A DNA stretch of 64,000 nt from Solirubrobacterales bacterium (GTDB taxonomy: Bacteria; Actinomycetota; Thermoleophilia; Solirubrobacterales; 70-9), in the NCBI GenBank assembly GCA_017304845.1, contig JAFKLL010000016.1, positions 1-64,000 on the forward strand, read 5' to 3'. Made by a program: the position numbers and the translations under genes. Positions 56,965-64,000 of this stretch are shown here, one piece after another. Every line of letters starts with the position of its first letter. Within the stretch, counting starts at the first letter, position 1. Below the pieces are notes generated by a model, which was not told the origin of the DNA, searched no databases, and saw nothing but the letters and a program-made list of their open reading frames with translations.

Positions 56965-57647
56965 TGAAGTGGGGCGTGCTGCAGTTCCCCGGTTCCTGCG
57001 ACGAACGGGACGCGCTGAACGCCTGCCAGCTGGCCGGCGGCGGTGGTCCCGGCCAGGCCCGTCTGGTCTGGCATGAGGAGACCGACCTCTCCGGGTTGGA
57101 CGGCATCGTCGTCCCCGGCGGGTTCTCCTACGGCGACTACCTGCGGGCCGGCGCGATCGCCCGTTTCTCCCCGGCGATGACCGCCGTGGCCGAGTTCGCC
57201 GCGAACGGCGGCCCGGTCCTGGGGATCTGCAACGGCTTCCAGGTGCTCTGCGAGAGCGGCCTGCTGCCCGGCGCGCTCCTGACCAACGAGCGGACCCGTT
57301 TCATCTGCCGCCAGGGCGACCTGATCGTCGGCGAATCCGACTCACCCTTCCTCGCCGGCCTCGAGGCCGGCTCCACCATCTCCATCCCCTTCAAGCACCA
57401 GTCCGGCCGCTTCTTCGCGCCGCCGGAGCTGCTGGAGCAGATCGAATCCCGAGGCCAGGTCGCGTTCCGCTACGCCCCCGGCCAGAACCCGAACGGATCC
57501 TTGAACGACATCGCCGGAGTCACCAACGAGGCCGGCAACGTGCTCGGTCTGATGCCCCATCCCGAACACGCGGTCGAAGCCTTCAGCGGCTCGACCGACG
57601 GTCTCGCCATCTTCCAGGGCCCCGCCCTCGCCGGAGCGGCCTCGTGA
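56964..57647 (+). CDS. purQ: Phosphoribosylformylglycinamidine synthase glutaminase subunit PurQ
   Basis: This 227-residue class I glutamine amidotransferase supplies ammonia to PurL. It has 'VVPGGFSYGDYLRAGAIA', the nucleophile elbow 'GICNGFQVL' (Cys) and 'MPHPEHAVE' (His-Glu). It overlaps purL by four bases (GTGA). Confidence 0.97.
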   Translation: MKWGVLQFPGSCDERDALNACQLAGGGGPGQARLVWHEETDLSGLDGIVVPGGFSYGDYLRAGAIARFSPAMTAVAEFAANGGPVLGICNGFQVLCESGLLPGALLTNERTRFICRQGDLIVGESDSPFLAGLEAGSTISIPFKHQSGRFFAPPELLEQIESRGQVAFRYAPGQNPNGSLNDIAGVTNEAGNVLGLMPHPEHAVEAFSGSTDGLAIFQGPALAGAAS

Positions 57648-59761
57648 GCGAGCAGAGCCCCCACCGCGAGAATTCTGATGTCCAGAGCCCCCACCGCGAG
57701 CTCGGCCTGACCGATCACGAGTTCGAACTGATCTGCGAGAAGATGGGCCGCGAGCCGAACGGGGTCGAGCTGGCCATGTTCTCGCTGCTCTGGTCCGAGC
57801 ACTGCGCCTACAAGCACTCGCGCAAGCTGCTCAAGAACCTGCCGACCGAAGGTCCTCGCGTGGTCATGGGGCCGGGCGAGAACGCCGGCGCCGTGGACAT
57901 CGGCAACGGCTACTCGGTCGCCTTCAAGGTCGAGTCGCACAACCACCCCTCCGCGGTCGAGCCCTTCCAGGGCGCCGCGACCGGGGTCGGCGGCATCCTC
58001 CGCGACGTCATCGCGCTCGGCGCCCGCCCGATCGCGCTGCTCGACTCGCTGCGCTTCGGCGAGCCCGACACCGAGCGCACCCACTACCTGGTCGACGGCG
58101 TGGTCCGCGGGATCGGCCACTACGGCAACTCGATGGGCATCCCCACGGTCGGGGGCGAGATCTACTTCGAGCCGCCGTACGAGCAGAACCCGCTTGTCAA
58201 CGCGATGTGCGTGGGCCTGGCCCGCACCGACGAGATGGTCCGCGCGGCCGCCGCCGGGGCCGGCAACAAGGTCGTGCTGTTCGGTTCTCTGACCGGCCGC
58301 GACGGGATCGGCGGGGCCTCCGTCCTCGCCTCGGCCGAGCTCGACGAGGGCGACGACGCCAAGCGCCCGACCGTCCAGATCGGCGACCCCTTCGAGGAGT
58401 CGAAGCTGCTCGAGTGCTGCCAGGAGCTGCTGGCCGAGGACCTGCTGGTCTCGCTGCAGGATCTGGGCGCCGCCGGGCTGACCTCCTCCGCCGGCGAGAT
58501 GGCCTCGGCCGGAGGCACCGGCATCGACATCGACGTCGGCCTCGTGCCGCTGCGCGAAGCCGACATGGAGCCCTTCGAGATCATGGTCTCCGAGTCCCAG
58601 GAGCGGATGCTGGCCGTGGTCGAGCCGTCCAAGGTCGACGCCGTCCTCGCCCTCTGCACCAAGTGGCAGACCGCCTCCGCCGTGATCGGCGAGGTCACCG
58701 ACTCCGGGACCTTCCGGATCCTGAAGAACGGGGAGACGGTCGGTGAGATCGAGGTCGAGGACCTGGTCGACGGCTGCCCGCTCTACGACCTCGAGCCCGA
58801 GGAACCGGCCGAGTGGACCTACCCGAACCGGGAGACCATCGCCGCCGACGCCGCGGTCCTGAACATCCCCGAGTCCGACCGGGCGATCGCCGTCGCGATC
58901 GACGGCAACGGACGCCGGGTCGCCTGTGATCCCTTCCAGGGCACGGTCGAAGCGACCCTCGAATGCGCCGCCAACCTGGCGACCGTCGGGGCGGAGCCGC
59001 TCGGCGTGACCAACTGCCTCAACTTCGGCAACCCCGAGAAGCCGGGCGTCGCCTGGCAGCTCGGTCGCGCGGTCGAAGGCCTGGCGGCGGCCTGCCGCGC
59101 CCTCGAGGCGCCGGTCGTCGGCGGAAACGTGTCGCTCTACAACGAGACCCCCCAGGGCCCGATCTACCCGACCCCGGTGGTCGGCATGGTCGGCGAGCTG
59201 CCCGACCCGACCCGGGTCGCCGGCAGGCCCTGGCAGGACGGCGACGCGATCGCCCTGATCGGCCCGTTCGACCCGTCGCTGGCCGGCTCCGAGCTGGAGA
59301 AGCAGCGCGGACAGCTCTCGAAGGGCCTGCCCGCCCATGAGATCGCGCCGATCAAGGACGCGATCTCACTGGTCCGGGACGCGGTCCGCACCGGCGCCGT
59401 CCGCACCGCCACCGACGTCTCCGACGGCGGGGTCGTCACGGCCCTGGCCGAGCTGGCGATCTCTTCCGGCATCGGCTGCGAGGCCGGCCTCGACCCGGTC
59501 ATCGCCCGCCGCGAATGCGACCCCGAGGACGCCCTCTTCGGCGAGGGCCCCGGCGGCTTCATCCTGGCCGGCGACAAGGCCGAGCTGGAGAAGCTGGGCG
59601 GCCAGGGGGTCGACTTCGAGCTGATCGGACAGGTCACCGGCAACGAGGTGATCGCGGCCGCCGGCGAAAGCCGGGTCGAGATCCTGGTCGACGAGGCCCG
59701 AGCCGCCTTCGAGTCCCTCGAGGAACGCATCGAGTCCGACCAGGCTGGCCTCACGCATTAG
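57644..59761 (+). CDS. purL: Phosphoribosylformylglycinamidine synthase subunit PurL (small type)
   Basis: This 705-residue AIR-synthase-fold enzyme converts FGAR to FGAM with PurQ and PurS. It has 'EHCAYKHSRKLLK', 'VAFKVESHNHPSAVEPFQGA', 'DRDGIGGASV'-like 'GRDGIGGASVLAS' and 'VEATLECAANLATVGAEPLG', all typical. The first 20 residues hold a duplicated QSPHRE motif encoded by an 18-base direct repeat, which is not part of the family core. No other pur gene follows. Confidence 0.97.
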   Translation: MSEQSPHRENSDVQSPHRELGLTDHEFELICEKMGREPNGVELAMFSLLWSEHCAYKHSRKLLKNLPTEGPRVVMGPGENAGAVDIGNGYSVAFKVESHNHPSAVEPFQGAATGVGGILRDVIALGARPIALLDSLRFGEPDTERTHYLVDGVVRGIGHYGNSMGIPTVGGEIYFEPPYEQNPLVNAMCVGLARTDEMVRAAAAGAGNKVVLFGSLTGRDGIGGASVLASAELDEGDDAKRPTVQIGDPFEESKLLECCQELLAEDLLVSLQDLGAAGLTSSAGEMASAGGTGIDIDVGLVPLREADMEPFEIMVSESQERMLAVVEPSKVDAVLALCTKWQTASAVIGEVTDSGTFRILKNGETVGEIEVEDLVDGCPLYDLEPEEPAEWTYPNRETIAADAAVLNIPESDRAIAVAIDGNGRRVACDPFQGTVEATLECAANLATVGAEPLGVTNCLNFGNPEKPGVAWQLGRAVEGLAAACRALEAPVVGGNVSLYNETPQGPIYPTPVVGMVGELPDPTRVAGRPWQDGDAIALIGPFDPSLAGSELEKQRGQLSKGLPAHEIAPIKDAISLVRDAVRTGAVRTATDVSDGGVVTALAELAISSGIGCEAGLDPVIARRECDPEDALFGEGPGGFILAGDKAELEKLGGQGVDFELIGQVTGNEVIAAAGESRVEILVDEARAAFESLEERIESDQAGLTH
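57653..57700 (+). repeat. 18-base direct repeat at the purL 5' end
   Basis: CAGAGCCCCCACCGCGAG occurs at 57653-57670 and 57683-57700, 30 bases apart and in frame, so the protein repeats QSPHRE. Confidence 0.9.
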
Positions 59762-59778
59762 ATAGGTTCCATGGGGCC

Positions 59779-61653
59779 TTGGCCAAGCCCCATCACGATC
59801 CGGAGACCACTGAGAGCAGGCGCGACCTCGCGGCGCAGGTCGCGAAGCCGATGCGGCAGTTCCTGGCGACCGAGTCCGGCAGCGCCGGGCTGCTGCTGTT
59901 CGCCGCCGTGGCCGCGCTGATCTGGTCGAACTCGCCCGTCGCCGACTCCTACTCCAGCTTCTGGAACACCAACGTCAGCGTCAACATCGGCGACCTCTCG
60001 ATCGCCCACAACCTGCGCTACTGGATCGACGAGGCGCTGATGGCGATGTTCTTCTTCGTGATCGGCATGGAGGTCCGACGGGAGATGGCGATGGGCGAGC
60101 TGACCGACCGCAAGCGGGTCGCGGTGGCCGCGCTCGGCGGGATCGGCGGCATGATCCTGCCCGCCCTGATCTACCTCGCGATCAACTCCGGCAGCGGCCA
60201 CGAGCACGGCTGGGGCATCGTGATCGCCACCGACACCGCCTTCGTCCTCGGCGCTCTCGCCCTGGTCGGCCCCAAGTTCCCGACCCAGCTCCGGGTCTTC
60301 CTGCTGACCGTCGCGATCGTCGACGACATCGTCGCGATCACCGTGATCGGCCTCTTCTACTCGGAATCGCTGGACACCACCGCGATCGCGATCTGCGTCG
60401 TCGCCCTCTTCCTGATCTGGTTCTTCCCCAGGATCGGCGTCTGGCGCTCCGGGGCGTACTTCGCCGCCGGAGCGGTCGCCGTGATCGCGGCGATGGAGTC
60501 CGGCTTCCACGCCACCCTGGCCGGGATGATCGCCGGCCTGCTGGTCGCCGCCTACCCGCCCCAGCCGAAGAAGGTCGAGAAGGCGGCCCGGCGGGTGCGC
60601 GCCTTCCGCCAGTCGCCGCTGCCGGAGGTTGCCCGCTCCGCCAACCTGAGCGTGCAGCAGGCGCTCTCGCCGAACGAGCGCTTCCAGACCGTGCTCCACC
60701 CGTTCACCAGTTACCTGGTGGTCCCGCTCTTCGCCCTCGCCAACGCCGGCGTCGACCTGCGGGGCGGCGTGCTGACCGACGCGCTCGGCTCGACCCTGAC
60801 CTGGGGCATCGTCGCCGGCCTCGTGGTCGGCAAGTGCCTCGGCATCACCACCGGCGTGGTCGGCGCCCTCAAGACAGGGGTCGGGAAGATGCCGCCCGGG
60901 ATCGGCAAGGGCCAGACGGTCGGCGGCGCCGCCCTCTCCGGGATCGGGTTCACCGTCTCGCTGCTGATCGCGCGGCTCGCCTTCGACGACCTCGAGGTCC
61001 AGGACCACGCCGTGGTCGGCATCTTCCTCGCCTCGGTGATCGCCGTGGCCCTGGCCTGGGCGATCTTCAAGCTCGCGGCCGTCTTCCGGGGCGAGGTCAG
61101 CGCCGGGCTGCCGCGCAAGCTCGACCTCCCGGTCGACACCGAACGCGACCACTACGTCGGCAACCCGGACGCCCCCTACGTGCTGGTCGAGTACGGCGAC
61201 TACGAGTGCCCGTTCTGCGGCCGCGCGACCGGAATGATCCGCGAGCTGCGGGAACGGATGGGCGACCAGCTGCTCTACGTCTACCGCCACCTCGCCCTGG
61301 TCGACGTGCACCCACACGCGGAGCTCGCCGCGGAGGCGGCCGAGGCGGCCTCGCAGCAGGGCAAGTTCTGGGAGATGCACGTCGAGCTCTACGACCACCA
61401 GGGCGATCTCGACATCGAGGATCTGATCGGCTACGCCGCCAAGCTCGACCTCGACGTGGACAGGTTCGTCGAGGACGTCCAGGCCGGCCGGAACGCCCGG
61501 CGGGTCCAGGAGGACGCCGCCTCGGGCGACGCCAGCGGAGCCCACGGCACGCCGACCTTCTTCGTCAACGGGATCCGCCACACCGGCGCCTACGACGCGG
61601 TCAGCCTGGCCGAGGAGCTGCGCAGCGCCGAGTCGGCTCCCGCCCTGCCCTAG
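59779..61653 (+). CDS. nhaA: NhaA Na+/H+ antiporter fused to a DsbA-like thioredoxin domain
   Basis: The likely start is TTG at 59779, 17 bases after purL, giving 624 residues. Residues 1-440 are an NhaA antiporter: 'WIDEALMAMFFFVIGMEVRRE', 'ATDTAFVLGALALVG' and the ion-binding 'LTVAIVDDIVAITVI' (paired Asp). Residues 450-624 are a DsbA-like domain with the active site 'DYECPFCGRATG' (CPFC) and the cis-Pro 'GTPTFFVNG'. Sodium export and pH control plus thiol redox or disulfide formation are inferred. A TAGGTT hexamer lies ten bases before the TTG. Confidence 0.92.
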   Translation: MAKPHHDPETTESRRDLAAQVAKPMRQFLATESGSAGLLLFAAVAALIWSNSPVADSYSSFWNTNVSVNIGDLSIAHNLRYWIDEALMAMFFFVIGMEVRREMAMGELTDRKRVAVAALGGIGGMILPALIYLAINSGSGHEHGWGIVIATDTAFVLGALALVGPKFPTQLRVFLLTVAIVDDIVAITVIGLFYSESLDTTAIAICVVALFLIWFFPRIGVWRSGAYFAAGAVAVIAAMESGFHATLAGMIAGLLVAAYPPQPKKVEKAARRVRAFRQSPLPEVARSANLSVQQALSPNERFQTVLHPFTSYLVVPLFALANAGVDLRGGVLTDALGSTLTWGIVAGLVVGKCLGITTGVVGALKTGVGKMPPGIGKGQTVGGAALSGIGFTVSLLIARLAFDDLEVQDHAVVGIFLASVIAVALAWAIFKLAAVFRGEVSAGLPRKLDLPVDTERDHYVGNPDAPYVLVEYGDYECPFCGRATGMIRELRERMGDQLLYVYRHLALVDVHPHAELAAEAAEAASQQGKFWEMHVELYDHQGDLDIEDLIGYAAKLDLDVDRFVEDVQAGRNARRVQEDAASGDASGAHGTPTFFVNGIRHTGAYDAVSLAEELRSAESAPALP

Positions 61654-61724
61654 GCAAGGCCGCCACGATGTGTTAGGCCTTTCCCCACGGGGGACGTCCC
61701 CGCCCGACCGAAGGGCCAGGACCC

Positions 61725-63614
61725 ATGCTTCAAAGACTTCGTCTCTTCCTTCTCGTCCCAGCCGCGCTCGCGATCTTCACCTGCGCGGCGGCCACCGCCT
61801 CGGCCGCCCCGACCAACGACGACTTCGCCGCCCGCCACACGGTCGTCGGACCGTTGCCGATCACCATCGCCGGCAACAACATCGGCGCCACGGCCGAGGC
61901 CGGCGAGCCGGACATCTACAGCAACAGCGCGATGAAGACCGTCTGGTATTCCTGGACCGCCACCGCCGAAGCCGACCTGGTGATCGACCGATGCGACGAC
62001 GGCTTCACCGGCAACCCCAATCCCTTCGTGGACATGGCGGTCCGGACCGGCACCACCCTCGGGTCGCTCGTCCTGGTCAAGGAATCCGCCGGCCGTTGCC
62101 TGCTCCGGTTCCACGCCATGGCCGGCACCACCTACAACTTCCAGATCGACTACCGGCACGATGAAGGCAGCTTCAACCTGAAGATGAGAGCCCAGGCGCC
62201 GCCTGCCAACGACAACTTCGCCTCACCGACCGTGCTCGGCCCGAGCCTGCCGGTCACCAAGAACGGCACCACCGTCGACTCGACCTGGGAGGTCGGCGAG
62301 CCGGCCTCGCTCGGCGGCTCCAGCGAGTCCCGTTCGGTCTGGTACAGCTGGACCGCGCCGACCGCCGGCCGGGTCCGGCTCAGCCTCTGCGACAAGACCA
62401 TGGTGGACGGGCCGCTCAACGACATGACCATCGTCTACACCGGGACGACCCTCGCGACGCTCGTGCCCGTGGCGACCCTCACCTCCAGCGACTGCAACAT
62501 CGACTTCCCGGTCACCGCCGGGACGAACTACCGGATCGCGGTAAGCGGCTACATCATCGGCGACTTCGATTTCACGCTCGGGCTGAAGGCCGCCCCGCCA
62601 CCGACCAACGACGACTTCGCGAACGCGCATACGATCGGCCCGGGCCTGCCGATCCACGCGACCGGCAACAACGACTTCGCCACCGAGGAGGCCGGCGAGC
62701 CGAACCACGGGGGCTACCCCGACACGAGCAGATCGGTCTGGTTCAAGTGGACCGCCGGGGTGTCGGGACGGGTCCGGCTCAAGACCTGCGCCCGGGACCT
62801 CAGCTTCTTCACCGGCGTCTACACCGGGACCATGCTGACCGCGTTGACCGAGGTCGGCGAGCGTTTCAGCAACTACGCACCCTGCAGCACCTTCTTCGAT
62901 GCGGTCGCCGGCACGACCTATCGGATCGCGGTCGCCGGAGCGCCGTTCACCGACACGCACGGCCCCTTCGACCTCGACCTGAAGCCGGTCTCGATCCCGC
63001 CCAACGACGCCTTCGCCTCCGCGATCGACCTCGGTTCCGCGTTGACGGTCGAGCGGAACGGCACCACGGTGGATGCCACCGTCGAGGACGACGAACCGGG
63101 CCATGCCGACGGCTACGGCGGCGGCTATGGCGGCTCGGTCTGGTACCGCTGGAAGGCGCCGAGCGACAACCCGGCCGTGCTCCAGGCCTGCTCGGCGACC
63201 GAGCCGAACCTGATCGCCGTGTACCGGGAGGACCCGGAGGCGGAGTCGCCGCCGCCCGGCAACCTCCACAAGCTCGACAACGACGACGGCGACTGCCGGA
63301 ACGGGACCAAGGGCGGCCGTCTCGCGATCGCCCCGGTCAAGGGCACCACCTACTTCATCGCCGTGGCCGCGGCGGTGGCCGACTACGAGTCGCCCTTCGC
63401 CCTGGAGATCCGGACGAGCGGGCCGAGCGGCAAGCCCGGCGGCTTCAACCTGAAGCGGGCGATCGCCAAGTGCCGCAAGCTCAAGGGCAAAAAGAAGCGG
63501 GCCCGCTGCATCAAGGCCGCCCGGAAGAAAGCCGCCCTGATCAAGTGCAAGAAGATCAAGAACGGCAAGGCACGGGCGAAGTGCGTGAAGAGCGCCAAGC
63601 GGCGCTTCCATTGA
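61725..63614 (+). CDS. Secreted protein of four tandem WYxW repeats with a Lys/Arg/Cys-rich tail
   Basis: This 629-residue protein has a signal peptide (to about residue 28, ASA). Four related modules of about 130 residues follow, beginning near residues 29, 161, 294 and 425. Each has 'NDDFA.A..IG..LP', 'GEP' and 'SVWY.WTAP..G.V.L..C', and ends with 'GT.Y.IAV.G'. The modules look like beta-sandwich domains common in actinobacterial secreted proteins; their function is not known. The last 50 residues are very basic with regularly spaced cysteines (KCRKLKG, RCIKAARKK, KCKKIKNG, KCVKSAKR). Confidence 0.8.
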   Translation: MLQRLRLFLLVPAALAIFTCAAATASAAPTNDDFAARHTVVGPLPITIAGNNIGATAEAGEPDIYSNSAMKTVWYSWTATAEADLVIDRCDDGFTGNPNPFVDMAVRTGTTLGSLVLVKESAGRCLLRFHAMAGTTYNFQIDYRHDEGSFNLKMRAQAPPANDNFASPTVLGPSLPVTKNGTTVDSTWEVGEPASLGGSSESRSVWYSWTAPTAGRVRLSLCDKTMVDGPLNDMTIVYTGTTLATLVPVATLTSSDCNIDFPVTAGTNYRIAVSGYIIGDFDFTLGLKAAPPPTNDDFANAHTIGPGLPIHATGNNDFATEEAGEPNHGGYPDTSRSVWFKWTAGVSGRVRLKTCARDLSFFTGVYTGTMLTALTEVGERFSNYAPCSTFFDAVAGTTYRIAVAGAPFTDTHGPFDLDLKPVSIPPNDAFASAIDLGSALTVERNGTTVDATVEDDEPGHADGYGGGYGGSVWYRWKAPSDNPAVLQACSATEPNLIAVYREDPEAESPPPGNLHKLDNDDGDCRNGTKGGRLAIAPVKGTTYFIAVAAAVADYESPFALEIRTSGPSGKPGGFNLKRAIAKCRKLKGKKKRARCIKAARKKAALIKCKKIKNGKARAKCVKSAKRRFH

Positions 63615-63635
63615 TTGCCTGATCTCGGGGCCGGG

Positions 63636-63641
63636 TAGGCC
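63636..63641 (+). promoter_or_regulatory. -10 hexamer TAGGCC, leaderless start
   Basis: TAGGCC ends six bases before the ATG at 63648; no ribosome site lies between. Confidence 0.4.
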
Positions 63642-63647
63642 AATGGC

Positions 63648-64000
63648 ATGGAACGTAGGAGGCGTGTCCGTCTGATAGCGCTTGCCTGCGCCGGCATCAT
63701 CGGCGCGGCGGCCATCGTCGGATGTGGCGGCGATGAGGGCGGTCCGGTCTCACTCAAGTGGTTCATCGCGATCCAGCCGGGCGGCTCGATCCAGAAGGTC
63801 GCCCAGACCTGTTCCGAGGAGTCCGGCGGCAAGTACGACATAGACCTGGAGCTCCTGCCGACCGACGCCTCCCAGCAGCGTGAGCAGCTGGTCCGTCGCC
63901 TCGGCGCCGAGGACTCCTCGATCGATCTGATCGGGATGGACGTGGTCTGGACCGCCGAGTTCGCCAACGCCGGCTGGATCCGCAAGTGGTCCGGCCCGGA
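63648..64000 (+). CDS. ABC-transporter solute-binding lipoprotein, 3' part outside window
   Basis: 117 codons are visible from the ATG at 63648. The N-terminus has an RRRR stretch, a hydrophobic segment and an IVGC lipobox with cysteine near residue 26, so it should be a lipoprotein made by the Lgt encoded at 13670. The mature part ('LKWFIAIQPGG', 'KYDIDLELLPTDASQQREQLVRRL', 'DSSIDLIGMDVVWTAEFANAGW') matches family 1 extracellular sugar-binding proteins of the trehalose/maltose type. The permease genes probably follow beyond the window. Confidence 0.85.
   Translation, partial: MERRRRVRLIALACAGIIGAAAIVGCGGDEGGPVSLKWFIAIQPGGSIQKVAQTCSEESGGKYDIDLELLPTDASQQREQLVRRLGAEDSSIDLIGMDVVWTAEFANAGWIRKWSGP

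Overview
The window is GC-rich chromosomal DNA with tightly packed genes, many 1-14 bp gene overlaps and frequent GTG/TTG starts. Its content points to an actinobacterium, and I infer the Thermoleophilia/Solirubrobacterales side of that phylum. The evidence is a dnaK-grpE-dnaJ-hspR operon with a separate clpB, an actinobacterial inositol-1-phosphate synthase beside a CDP-alcohol phosphatidyltransferase, a luciferase-like F420-type enzyme, a GYD-domain protein, and Lys/Arg-rich C-termini on secreted proteins. I see no phage, insertion sequence, CRISPR array or plasmid functions.

Layout. 1-10.0 kb (minus strand): five consecutive extracellular or membrane proteins, namely a DUF11-repeat protein cut by the window edge, an Ig/CARDB-like protein, a membrane-anchored endonuclease/exonuclease/phosphatase, an RTX-repeat protein and an FG-GAP propeller protein. 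10.1-12.3 kb: a MarR regulator and a DHA2-type drug exporter with a palindromic operator between them. 12.3-21.6 kb: tRNA-Val, secreted alpha/beta hydrolase, lgt, tRNA-Glu, argF, a TrmA/RumA-like methyltransferase, a luciferase-like monooxygenase, gdhA and small membrane proteins. 21.6-28.6 kb (minus): a probable phosphatidylinositol operon with PAP2-like protein, polytopic membrane protein, CDP-alcohol phosphatidyltransferase, ino1, a GT4-PHP fusion and a divergent uracil-DNA-glycosylase-fold protein. 28.6-32.1 kb: PfkB kinase, endonuclease III, membrane cytochrome c, secreted EEP protein. 32.1-39.1 kb: the heat-shock block. 39.1-46.7 kb: a cell-wall hydrolase pair, two FAD oxidoreductases and a sulfatase. 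46.7-50.1 kb: GYD protein, purD, purE, purB. 50.1-55.8 kb: LysR regulator, A2-type haem-copper oxidase subunit I, thioredoxin-fold protein, GNAT, pentapeptide and SMP-30-like secreted proteins. 55.9-59.8 kb: purC-purS-purQ-purL. 59.8-64 kb: NhaA-DsbA fusion, a secreted repeat protein and the start of a solute-binding lipoprotein.

How it works together. The two pur blocks cover GAR synthesis, FGAM synthesis, AIR carboxylation, SAICAR synthesis and adenylosuccinate lyase; purF, purN/T, purM, purK and purH are not here. The ino1/phosphatidyltransferase/GT4-PHP/PAP2 set looks like a pathway from glucose-6-phosphate through inositol phosphate and phosphatidylinositol phosphate to phosphatidylinositol and perhaps its glycosides. 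The PHP or PAP2 protein is a candidate for the dephosphorylation step. HspR probably controls both dnaK and clpB through a matching 27-bp palindrome.

The strongest genome-scale signal is regulatory. At least a dozen transcription-unit first genes have a TANNNT -10 hexamer ending only 6-9 nt before the start codon and no Shine-Dalgarno, so they look leaderless. This also resolves several start codons (argF, lgt, clpB). Two unrelated intergenic terminator-like palindromes share identical outer arms but have different self-complementary cores.
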